A stretch of DNA of 64,000 bases from CAZCDS01 sp964497585. GTDB taxonomy: Bacteria > Desulfobacterota > Desulfomonilia > Desulfomonilales > Desulfomonilaceae. Below the pieces are notes generated by a model that saw only the letters and a list, made by a program, of their open reading frames with translations, had not been told where the DNA came from and searched no databases. This document shows positions 27,622 through 35,275 of the stretch, in pieces. Made by a program: the position numbers and the translations under genes. The stretch spans positions 1-64,000 of the forward strand of contig CAZCDS010000001.1 of assembly GCA_964497585.1 (NCBI GenBank), written 5' to 3'. Within the stretch, counting starts at the first letter, position 1. Every line of letters begins with the position of its first letter.

Positions 27622-28401
27622 GTGAAATCACTTGTGTGCCTCAAACAAGTCCCAGACACGGAAACACAGATCAAGGTGAATTCTGAAGGGACCGGCATCG
27701 TTACCGACGGGATCAAATACATTATCAACCCCTACGACGAATTCAGTGTAGAGGAAGCCCTCAAACTGAAAGAGAAGTTCAAAGAGGGCGAGGTCGTCAT
27801 CCTGACCATCGGACCGGCCCGCTCCACCGAGGCGATCCGCACCGCGCTGGCCATGGGGGCCGATAGAGGAATCCACGTCAATGACGATTCCCTCAATCAA
27901 GCCGACCCATTCGTCGTAGCTCACGCGTTGGCTGCAGCGGCCAAAGAAGTCGACTACGACATCGTCTTTTGCGGCCATCGGGCCATTGACGACGATTTCG
28001 GCGAAGCCGGCGCCATGCTGGCGGAGCTGCTCGAAATCCCGCAGATTACTCTGGTCACCAAGGTGGAAGTGTCCGACGACAAGTCTACTGCGCAGGTGGA
28101 ACGGGACATCGAAGGGGGCAAAGAGGTGGTCGAAGTGTCCCTGCCATGCGTCGTGACCTCCCAGAAGGGCCTCAATGAGCCTAGATACGCATCCCTGCCT
28201 GGAATCATGAAGGCCAAGAAAAAGCCAATCGATGTTAAATCCGCAACGGATCTGGGAGTAAGTGCCGAACCGAAGCTCCAGTCCCACGAGTACAGCATGC
28301 CGCCCGAAAGGCAGGCTGGCAAAAAGTTTGAAGACATGGAACCGGCCGAAGCAGCCAAACTCGTTGTGGAAGCCCTTCGCAACGAAGCGAAGGTGATTTA
28401 A
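27622..28401 (+). CDS. etfB: Electron transfer flavoprotein beta subunit
   Basis: A 259-residue subunit of the soluble EtfAB heterodimer, which carries electrons between acyl-CoA dehydrogenases and other redox partners. The start is GTG 27622 (MKSLVCLKQVPDTETQI), eight bases after GGAG. The upstream ATG at 27604 overlaps that ribosome site. Diagnostic segments are YIINPYDEFSVEEAL, AMGADRGIHV, VVAHALAAA and FCGHRAIDDDFGEAG, with the LP-CVVTSQKGLNEPRY signature. etfA follows after 50 bases. The pair suits fatty or aromatic acid oxidation in an anaerobe. Confidence 0.95.
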   Translation: MKSLVCLKQVPDTETQIKVNSEGTGIVTDGIKYIINPYDEFSVEEALKLKEKFKEGEVVILTIGPARSTEAIRTALAMGADRGIHVNDDSLNQADPFVVAHALAAAAKEVDYDIVFCGHRAIDDDFGEAGAMLAELLEIPQITLVTKVEVSDDKSTAQVERDIEGGKEVVEVSLPCVVTSQKGLNEPRYASLPGIMKAKKKPIDVKSATDLGVSAEPKLQSHEYSMPPERQAGKKFEDMEPAEAAKLVVEALRNEAKVI

Positions 28402-28451
28402 CCAGTTGACATTCCAGCGAGAAAGGCTGCATTGAGAGAGGAGATACACCC

Positions 28452-29432
28452 ATGCCGAAGGTACTGATATACGGAGAAATCAAAGCGGGAAAGATCAAGA
28501 AGACCGCGTTCGAACTCGCCAGTGAAGGCCGTAGACTGGCCGATTCCCTTGGCGGGGATGTCGGCGCTGTCGTTATGGGGCCAGGGGCTGAGCAGTTCGC
28601 TCCCGAGCTTGCCAAATACGGAGCGGACCAGGTGTACGTAGTGGAAGCCCCGGAACTTGAGGCGTACAACACCGAGTTTTTTGCTCAGGCGCTTGTGCAC
28701 GTGATCACGGAGAAACAGCCGGAAATAGTGTTGCTCAGCCACACCATGCAGGGCAAGGACCTCGCGCCCAGGACCGCTGCCAAGCTGGGCATCGCCTCCA
28801 TCGCCGATTGCGTCTCATTCGAACTGGACGGTACCACACTCGTGGGAAGACGTCCCATGTACGCAGGGAAATGCTATGCCAAGTGGACTTGCGCAGGTGC
28901 ACCGCAAATGGCTTCCGCCCGTCCCAATGTCCTTGAGACCGTGGAATCCCCGAAAGAGGGAGCTGTGGAAAAGGTTTCCTTCACCGCAGACACATCGCGG
29001 CGGACCTACTCCACCAAGGACTTGAACCTCGATACGAGCGGGAAAGTCGATCTCACCGAGGCTGAGATCATTGTTTCCGGGGGACGGGGTATGGGCGGCC
29101 CGGACTATTCCCTAATCGAAGAAACCGCCGAGATCTTCGGCCCAACATGCACGGTCGGCGCGTCAAGAGCCGCCGTCGACGCAGGGTGGCGCCCCCACTC
29201 GGACCAAGTCGGCCAGACTGGCAAGACTGTTTGTCCCAATCTCTATGTGGCCTGCGGGATTTCCGGCTCGATTCAGCACCTTGCCGGAATGGGTTCTTCA
29301 AAGGTGATCGTGGCGGTGAACAAGGATCCCGAGGCGCCCATCTTCACCAAGGCCGATTATGGGATAGTGGGTGATCTTTTCAAGGTAATGCCGGAGTTCA
29401 ATAAGGAACTCAGGGAACTGCTGAAAGAATAG
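28452..29432 (+). CDS. etfA: Electron transfer flavoprotein alpha subunit
   Basis: A 326-residue FAD-binding partner of EtfB. The N-terminal domain (1-190) begins VLIYGEIKAGKIKK. The C-terminal FAD domain has VSGGRGMGG, VGASRAAVDAGW, VGQTGKTVCPNLYVACGISG and SIQHLAGM, then AVNKDPEAPIFTKADYGIVGD, all hallmarks of EtfA. No ferredoxin extension is present. GAGGAG precedes the ATG. No dehydrogenase is in the operon, so the pair is probably a general carrier. Confidence 0.96.
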   Translation: MPKVLIYGEIKAGKIKKTAFELASEGRRLADSLGGDVGAVVMGPGAEQFAPELAKYGADQVYVVEAPELEAYNTEFFAQALVHVITEKQPEIVLLSHTMQGKDLAPRTAAKLGIASIADCVSFELDGTTLVGRRPMYAGKCYAKWTCAGAPQMASARPNVLETVESPKEGAVEKVSFTADTSRRTYSTKDLNLDTSGKVDLTEAEIIVSGGRGMGGPDYSLIEETAEIFGPTCTVGASRAAVDAGWRPHSDQVGQTGKTVCPNLYVACGISGSIQHLAGMGSSKVIVAVNKDPEAPIFTKADYGIVGDLFKVMPEFNKELRELLKE

Positions 29433-29490
29433 CGTCTGCCCGGGCATCCGCATCTCCTATGCCCCTAGGGGAAAGGCAGCAGGCAAACCA

Positions 29491-29519
29491 TTCCGGGACG
29501 TGAATTGCGCGTCCCGGAA
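29491..29519 (+). other. Perfect hairpin downstream of etfA
   Basis: TTCCGGGACG and CGTCCCGGAA form a perfect 10-bp stem with a 9-base loop, 58 bases after the etfA stop. No T-run follows, so it may protect the 3' end of the mRNA or act as a terminator that does not depend on U residues. Confidence 0.45.
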
Positions 29520-29666
29520 GCACGCCCAACCACCCTTCCCTCTGCTCTCCACCGATACTCGTTCGCATTTCGGCCTGTAGCACTGGCACAAATGGGCATC
29601 GTGGGCTCACGCTGGGAAATTCGCGAATCGGTCTGAAGGCGAGGGACCTGAACGGGGAGTCGCTCC

Positions 29667-30476
29667 ATGACCGATCTATGGGTCGCGGCCGTACTGGGAA
29701 TCGTCGAAGGAGTAACGGAATTCTTACCGGTCTCCTCTACCGGGCACCTTATCGTTGCAGGACATCTTCTGCAATTCACCGGTGAGAAAGCATCATCCTT
29801 CTCCATCTTCATCCAACTCGGTGCGATCATGGCCGTGGTAGTACTTTACCGCCGCAAGTTTGTCGGGCTGATCCCCGTGATCGGGCAAGGCTTTGGCAAG
29901 CAGGGAGGATTCCTTGGCTGGCGGGGATTGGGGCTGCTTGCCCTAACAACGCTGCCGGCGCTCATAGCCGGCTTTCTCGCCCATGGCGTTATCAAGCAAT
30001 ACCTTTTCAGCACCGTGACGGTGGCCTGGGCGCTGGCAGTGGGAGGGATTGGGATTATTCTCGCGGAAAGGTTCAAGCCGAACCCAACGGTGGTGGACCT
30101 TGATGGCCTTACGTACCATCAAGCCTTTCTGATCGGACTCTTTCAATGTCTGGCCCTATGGCCCGGCATGTCCAGGTCGGCATCGACGATTATCGGCGGT
30201 CTGTTCACAGGCCTCGACCGCCGGACCGCGGCCGAGTACTCCTTTCTTGCCGCGGTGCCCGTGATGATCGCTGCGACCACCTATGACCTCTACAAGACCT
30301 GGCAATTCCTTAAGTTGTCGGATCTGGCCTTCTTTTCCGTGGGGTTTGGAGTTTCTTTCCTTTGTGCGGCCGCAGCGGTAAAGACATTTATAGCCGCGGT
30401 CCAACGTTGGTCGCTCGTCCCGTATGCCTGGTACCGGCTTGCGATTGCTCCCCTCATCTATTTCCTGGTGAGATAG
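29667..30476 (+). CDS. uppP: Undecaprenyl-diphosphatase UppP/BacA
   Basis: A 269-residue inner-membrane protein with about eight helices that dephosphorylates undecaprenyl diphosphate, recycling the lipid carrier for peptidoglycan and other glycans. The two active-site blocks are GIVEGVTEFLPVSSTGHL (residues 10-27) and WPGMSRSASTIIGGL. The length is normal. The gene is monocistronic. Its activity supplies carrier to the many lipid-linked glycan genes in this window. Confidence 0.95.
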   Translation: MTDLWVAAVLGIVEGVTEFLPVSSTGHLIVAGHLLQFTGEKASSFSIFIQLGAIMAVVVLYRRKFVGLIPVIGQGFGKQGGFLGWRGLGLLALTTLPALIAGFLAHGVIKQYLFSTVTVAWALAVGGIGIILAERFKPNPTVVDLDGLTYHQAFLIGLFQCLALWPGMSRSASTIIGGLFTGLDRRTAAEYSFLAAVPVMIAATTYDLYKTWQFLKLSDLAFFSVGFGVSFLCAAAAVKTFIAAVQRWSLVPYAWYRLAIAPLIYFLVR

Positions 30477-30785
30477 GGCGCCTCCGGGGAAGATCAGCCG
30501 CGCAGAAGTACTTGATGCGGAGCGTGATCGGCTGATGCCGACGGGACGTTCCAGGGAGGAACCTACCGCGGCGCCCCCAGGGTACTCTTGGTGGTGTCTT
30601 TGTGGCGGGGATTCCTTGTTTTCTTGGTGTGTTGGAGATGGAGGCGTGCGTCGACGGTATCTTTCCACGCGAGCATTAGGCTTGCTATTTCAAGCAGACA
30701 TGTACACTCAGGAGACCGATCCGCCTACAGCGACTTTGCGGTCCGCCTGCGCAACGACCTGATTGAAGGAGAAGTGGATTGCCCC
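30477..30785. other. 309-base intergenic region, no gene seen
   Basis: The plus-strand frames here (30535-30762, 30588-31001) have no protein-like composition and overlap a better minus-strand gene. No clear terminator or promoter was found. Confidence 0.45.
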
Positions 30786-30953
30786 TCAGGATATTCTCAG
30801 TTGCGCGTATTGCTCGCTGAACTGATCCGCATACCTGAGGATCCAGTCAATTACCGCCTCGTATCCGAGGTCCTTGCCGGCCTTCTCCGATTCGATCCAC
30901 TTGTGCCGTTCGATTTCCCGGTTTTGTCGTTCCAGATATTCTTCCAGGTTCAT
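30786..30953 (-). CDS. Small conserved-looking hypothetical protein
   Basis: A 55-residue acidic, helical protein from the ATG at 30953 (NLEEYLERQNREIERHKW, then ESEKAGKDLGYEAVIDW). The composition and the WIESEKAGKDLG-type centre look like a genuine small cytosolic protein, and I recall similar short proteins in other Desulfobacterota, but I cannot name a family. The frame extends upstream to 31016, but that extension is less protein-like. It is transcribed opposite to its neighbours, with no strong ribosome site. Confidence 0.5.
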   Translation of the reverse strand: MNLEEYLERQNREIERHKWIESEKAGKDLGYEAVIDWILRYADQFSEQYAQLRIS

Positions 30954-31080
30954 GTGGGATACCCGCTCAACTGCATTGTCGACGTTTCCCGAATCGTGTA
31001 ATATCCCAGGTTGCAACTTTAAGCAACCCCAGACTTCATGTCAAGATGAAAGTGGGGTATGAGAGTATCTGGAGGCGTCT

Positions 31081-33852
31081 ATGAGCAATCCGCTTCGGGA
31101 GATTGGGAGACTGGGACAGTCCGTGTGGTACGACAACCTCAGCCGGGACCTGCTTCGATCCGGCCGCCTTGCCAGCATGATAGAGGAAGACGGAATAACC
31201 GGAGTAACCTCGAATCCGACTATCTTTCAAAAGGCAATCGGCGGCTCCAAGGTTTACGACAATCAACTTCACGAACTCGTGGATCAGGGCTTGGACGTGT
31301 ATGAGATTTACGAAGGACTGGTGTTGGAGGATATTCGAGCGGCCGCGGGCCTGTTGTTTCCAGTGTACGAGAGGACAGAGGGCGTGGACGGATACGTCAG
31401 TTTGGAGGTCGCGCCCGCACTAGCCTATGACACCGCGGAAACCATATCCCAGGCCAAGCGCCTCTTCGAACTCGTCGACCGAAAGAACCTAATGATCAAA
31501 GTGCCGGCCACCCCCCAGGGATTTCCGGCGATACGTGAACTCATATCAGTTGGTGTAAACGTGAACGTCACGCTGATTTTCTCTTTGGACCAGTATCGAG
31601 AAGCCGCTCATGCCTACCTCGAGGGGGTCGAGCAATGGATTAACTCGGGTGGAACACCGACCGACGTGGCTTCGGTGGCCTCATTCTTCGTGAGCCGCGT
31701 GGACACTCTCGTCGATGAGAGGTTGCAGGAACTCGCGCATCCGGGCCAGACTTTCGACATTTCGACTGTACAGGGAAAGGCCGCAATTGCTAATGCCAAG
31801 ATCGCGTTCGCGCTGTACAAGGAGCTCTTTCACGATAAGCCCTTCGCCCAGATGAAAGAGAGAGGAGCCCGACCCCAGAGAGTGCTCTGGGCCAGCACCA
31901 GCACGAAGAACCCGGATTACCCGGACACCTTCTATGTGGATGCATTGCTCGGTCCGGAGACGGTAAATACCTTGCCGCAGGCGACTCTGGATGCTTTCCG
32001 CGACCACGGCGAGCCAGCGGTGCGCCTTGAAAGCGGACTCGACGAAGCGCGGGAACTGTTTCCCAAGCTCGAGGAGATCGGCATCAACATGGATCAGGTG
32101 ATGCAGGAACTCCTGGACAATGGGGTGAAGTCCTTCGCCGATTCCTTTGACAAGCTGCTGGAGGGGATTGCGGAAAAGAGGACCCGACTGCTGAGAGGCT
32201 GGGGACACCGGTCCGCGTCGTTGGGAGACTTTCAGAAGAAGGTAGACGACGCGCTCGCCCGGTGCGACAAGGAAAAAACCTCGGAGATGATCTGGGCTGG
32301 CGACACCTCACTGTGGAAGAACGACCCGGCGCATCAGAGTGAGATCGGCCAAAGGCTCGGATGGATGCACGCGGTCGATACCATGAGAGGAGAGACCGAG
32401 CGACTTCGGAACTTCGCCGACGAAATCAGAGCAAAAGGCTTCACGAACGTCGTCCTGCTCGGGATGGGCGGCAGCAGTCTTGCAGCGGAAGTATTCGCCA
32501 CCTGCTTCGGGGTTGCCGAGGGATTCCCGGATCTCAAGGTTCTCGACACGACGATTCCCGGATCCATCATCGAGGCCGAGCGCGGTATTGATCTCGAGCG
32601 GACGCTCTTCATCGTTTCGAGCAAATCCGGCGGGACTATCGAAGTGCTCTCGCTCTACAAGTACTTTCGACAGCGCATGGAGCAAATCTCCCCTAATGAA
32701 GCGGGCAAACACTTCATTGCTATCACGGATCCCGGGACCAGTTTGGGCAGGCTCGCGTCGGAAGATAAGTTCCGGCGGGTTTTTCTCAATCCTCCCGACA
32801 TCGGAGGGCGTTTCAGCGCGCTCTCTTATTTCGGTCTCGTGCCTGCCGCGCTGGTCGGCGCGGACCTGGATCGGCTTCTCATGCGGGCATCCCAGGCCGT
32901 GGAAAGTTCGTCCGCCGACGTGCCTCCGCTGGAGAACCCTTGTCTGTGGCTTGGAGCGATCATGGCCCAGGCATCCCTTTGCGGCATGGACAAGCTGAGC
33001 ATCATTCTCTCGCCCCCTCTGCGGGCCTTCGGACTCTGGCTGGAACAGCTCATTGCAGAGAGTACGGGCAAAGAGGGAAAAGGTATCGTTCCCGTTGACG
33101 GTGAGCCCTGGAGCGGCCCGGAGAGCTATGGTAAGGACCGCCTCTTCGTATACCTGCGGCTGGATGAGGACGGGACGTACGATCAATACGTTTCCTCAAT
33201 GGAAAAGGCAGGTCACCCGGTAGTCACGCTGCGCCTGCACACCGCTTACGATCTGGGCAGGGAAATATTCCGTTGGGAATTCGCAACTGCCATAGCCGGA
33301 GCCATTATGGAAATCAACCCCTTTGATCAGCCGAACGTCCAGGAATCAAAGGACCTCACTGGAGATTTCCTTCAGCGCTACAGCTCGGAAGGGAAGATTC
33401 CGACGGGTGAGCGGATCGGAATCGATGACCCGAGCCTAGGCGACGCACTTAAGGCGCTTATGATGACGATCAAGCAGGGTGACTACGTAGGCTTCAATGC
33501 CTACCTCAGACCCTCGGCCGAAACGGCGAAAACCGTGGAGCAGCTTCGCAGGATCGCACTCGAGAGGTATAGGGTTGCCACCACTGCCGGGTTCGGCCCG
33601 CGCTTCTTGCATTCCACGGGGCAGATCCACAAGGGAGGCCCAGACGAAGGGGTGTTCGTACAAATCACCGCGGAGGATGCCGAGGACCTGGGGATACCGG
33701 GAGAGCCCTATTCATTCGGTGTTCTGAAAAGCGCGCAGGCCCTGGGCGATTACGAGGCCCTCAAGCGCAGGAATAGAAGGATCCTCAGGGTGCATCTCTC
33801 GTCGGATACGGAGTTGGTAAAGCTCGTCGACGTCTTCGGGAATCTGCCATGA
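31081..33852 (+). CDS. Bifunctional transaldolase / glucose-6-phosphate isomerase
   Basis: A 923-residue fusion linking the pentose phosphate and glycolytic pathways. Transaldolase is at about 1-370, with GVTSNPTIF (41-49) and the Schiff-base Lys140 in NLMIKVPATPQG. Phosphoglucose isomerase is at about 390-923, with LGMGGSSLAAEVF, SKSGGTIEVLSLYKYF and an IMEINPFDQPNV block. GGAGG precedes the ATG. A small gene overlaps its stop by four bases. Such Tal-Pgi fusions are known in several bacterial groups, including cyanobacteria and Desulfobacterota. Confidence 0.95.
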   Translation: MSNPLREIGRLGQSVWYDNLSRDLLRSGRLASMIEEDGITGVTSNPTIFQKAIGGSKVYDNQLHELVDQGLDVYEIYEGLVLEDIRAAAGLLFPVYERTEGVDGYVSLEVAPALAYDTAETISQAKRLFELVDRKNLMIKVPATPQGFPAIRELISVGVNVNVTLIFSLDQYREAAHAYLEGVEQWINSGGTPTDVASVASFFVSRVDTLVDERLQELAHPGQTFDISTVQGKAAIANAKIAFALYKELFHDKPFAQMKERGARPQRVLWASTSTKNPDYPDTFYVDALLGPETVNTLPQATLDAFRDHGEPAVRLESGLDEARELFPKLEEIGINMDQVMQELLDNGVKSFADSFDKLLEGIAEKRTRLLRGWGHRSASLGDFQKKVDDALARCDKEKTSEMIWAGDTSLWKNDPAHQSEIGQRLGWMHAVDTMRGETERLRNFADEIRAKGFTNVVLLGMGGSSLAAEVFATCFGVAEGFPDLKVLDTTIPGSIIEAERGIDLERTLFIVSSKSGGTIEVLSLYKYFRQRMEQISPNEAGKHFIAITDPGTSLGRLASEDKFRRVFLNPPDIGGRFSALSYFGLVPAALVGADLDRLLMRASQAVESSSADVPPLENPCLWLGAIMAQASLCGMDKLSIILSPPLRAFGLWLEQLIAESTGKEGKGIVPVDGEPWSGPESYGKDRLFVYLRLDEDGTYDQYVSSMEKAGHPVVTLRLHTAYDLGREIFRWEFATAIAGAIMEINPFDQPNVQESKDLTGDFLQRYSSEGKIPTGERIGIDDPSLGDALKALMMTIKQGDYVGFNAYLRPSAETAKTVEQLRRIALERYRVATTAGFGPRFLHSTGQIHKGGPDEGVFVQITAEDAEDLGIPGEPYSFGVLKSAQALGDYEALKRRNRRILRVHLSSDTELVKLVDVFGNLP

Positions 33853-34070
33853 GAGAATCTGAAAAGGACCGGTCGGCGAAAGCCGATTCTGAATTCAGCG
33901 ACTATAAGAAGGAGATCGAAGCCACCGACAACGTCATCCTTTGCGTGGCCAAGGCGGAAAGAATGGTCCGCGAGATCGGGCTGTCACTTCTGAGCAAACC
34001 GGACAAGCCCGAAGATATTGGAGACCCTCAGGAAGAAGCGTCGGACCATGAACGGTCGCAACATACCTGA
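33849..34070 (+). CDS. Small hypothetical protein coupled to tal-pgi
   Basis: A 73-residue highly charged protein (Asp, Glu, Lys, Ser) with one more hydrophobic helix around NVILCVAKAERMVREIGLSLL. Its ATG overlaps the tal-pgi stop as ATGA, which suggests translational coupling and supports it as a real gene. No family recognised; no membrane or export signal. Confidence 0.5.
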   Translation: MRESEKDRSAKADSEFSDYKKEIEATDNVILCVAKAERMVREIGLSLLSKPDKPEDIGDPQEEASDHERSQHT

Positions 34071-34306
34071 CGGCACGTTTCGGAAGTCCTGATGTATACG
34101 AAACCGACATCTCGCTGCGCGCGGGATTACGCATCGTTCGCGGGTGCATGATGAAGCGAAACCCGAGGTACAACTGATCCGGGAAGCAAGTCGCTGCTCC
34201 CCGGAGAATCGGGCCGGTTAGCCGTCTTTTATTACGAGTGGGTATCATAGCACTACCCTCCCGAATCAATGAGACTCGGGCGGATCCGCCCAGCCGCCTG
34301 TACCAT

Positions 34307-34351
34307 AAAATCCCCCTGCCCCCTTTGCTCAAAGGGGGAGCTGGGGATTTT
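34307..34351. repeat. Nested palindromic intergenic repeat (REP-like)
   Basis: Outer arms AAAATCCCC (34307-34315) and GGGGATTTT (34343-34351) enclose inner arms CCCCCTTT (34319-34326) and AAAGGGGG (34331-34338) around GCTC. It is the main identifiable content of the 407-base gap 34071-34477. This AAATCCCCC/AAAGGGGG pattern is one I know as a dispersed intergenic element in diverse bacteria. It lies before the true start of the methyltransferase gene. Confidence 0.7.
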
Positions 34352-34477
34352 GAAAGCGAGCGCCGGGTCCATCAACGTCAGTTCTGCGAAAACGGCTTGG
34401 TATTAACTGGTTGCAGACGAGATGGTCGCTCGAAGCATCTCCCGGCCGCTCTGCCAAACGGAAACATCACCGGCCTT

Positions 34478-35107
34478 ATGGAAATTCGATTGGCAATTGT
34501 GACGGCCGTGTGGACCTTGTGGTGCGTGCAACACTCTGTGTTGAACAGCCGAGGATTTCTCGATCGGTTCGCCATCCCCAAAACGAGGATCGGCCCGTAC
34601 TATCGTCTCCTTTATAATCTGGTCTCGGTGGGCACGTTGGTCGCGGTTGTCCAAATGACCCCTCGCGCGGACGAGGCATGGCTCTGGACATGGGACGGAT
34701 GGCTCAAGCCGGTTCAGATTCTCATCTTCGCCATCGCGATTCTCGTCTTCGTGCTCGCGTGCAGATGTCATGACTTCTGGGAGTTCCTCGGTGTAAAACC
34801 CTTCATGGGACGCGGCCGAGTCGAGAGATCCACGAGACCTCTAGCTATACATGGAATCTACGGAGTCCTTCGTCATCCTCAGTACACGGCCGGCCTCATG
34901 ATGCTCTGGGCGCGCAATATAGCCGCCTCCGAACTCGTCGTAAACATCGTTCTGTCAATCTATCTCATTGTCGGGGCACATATGGAGGAATCACGGCTCA
35001 GAGCGAGTATCGGTGAAGAGTACGAGCGCTACCGGAAGGAGGTACCGGCATTTCTTCCAAGACGAATTCCAAGAATATCGGATCTCGTGGGATCGAAATG
35101 TCGGTGA
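34478..35107 (+). CDS. ICMT/NnrU-like integral membrane methyltransferase
   Basis: A 209-residue membrane protein with about five helices. The frame opens at 34238, but its first 80 codons run through a palindromic repeat and are not protein-like, so ATG 34478 (MEIRLAIVTAVWTLW) is chosen. The C-terminal half carries the isoprenylcysteine carboxyl methyltransferase-type SAM-binding signature: HGIYGVLRHPQYTAGLMM, then HMEESRLRASIGEEYERY. The early segment GPYYRLLYNLVSVGTL is typical of NnrU/ICMT relatives. The substrate in bacteria is generally unknown. Confidence 0.75.
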   Translation: MEIRLAIVTAVWTLWCVQHSVLNSRGFLDRFAIPKTRIGPYYRLLYNLVSVGTLVAVVQMTPRADEAWLWTWDGWLKPVQILIFAIAILVFVLACRCHDFWEFLGVKPFMGRGRVERSTRPLAIHGIYGVLRHPQYTAGLMMLWARNIAASELVVNIVLSIYLIVGAHMEESRLRASIGEEYERYRKEVPAFLPRRIPRISDLVGSKCR

Positions 35108-35275
35108 GCGGCTTTCAGTCCGACCAAGTCCCGGGTGATCAAATCGATTGATGCCAGTGCACGGAAGCTGCCACGGGTTGAGAACTTTTTCGGGAATCCG
35201 GATTATTTGTTTGAACAGGAACTCAGACACAGACCAACTGGTGAACGCATTGAGCCGAGTCGCAAGTGAGAAGAA

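Noticed and set aside
32308..33186. Minus-strand frame of 292 codons
   Set aside because: Antisense to the phosphoglucose isomerase domain of the Tal-Pgi fusion.
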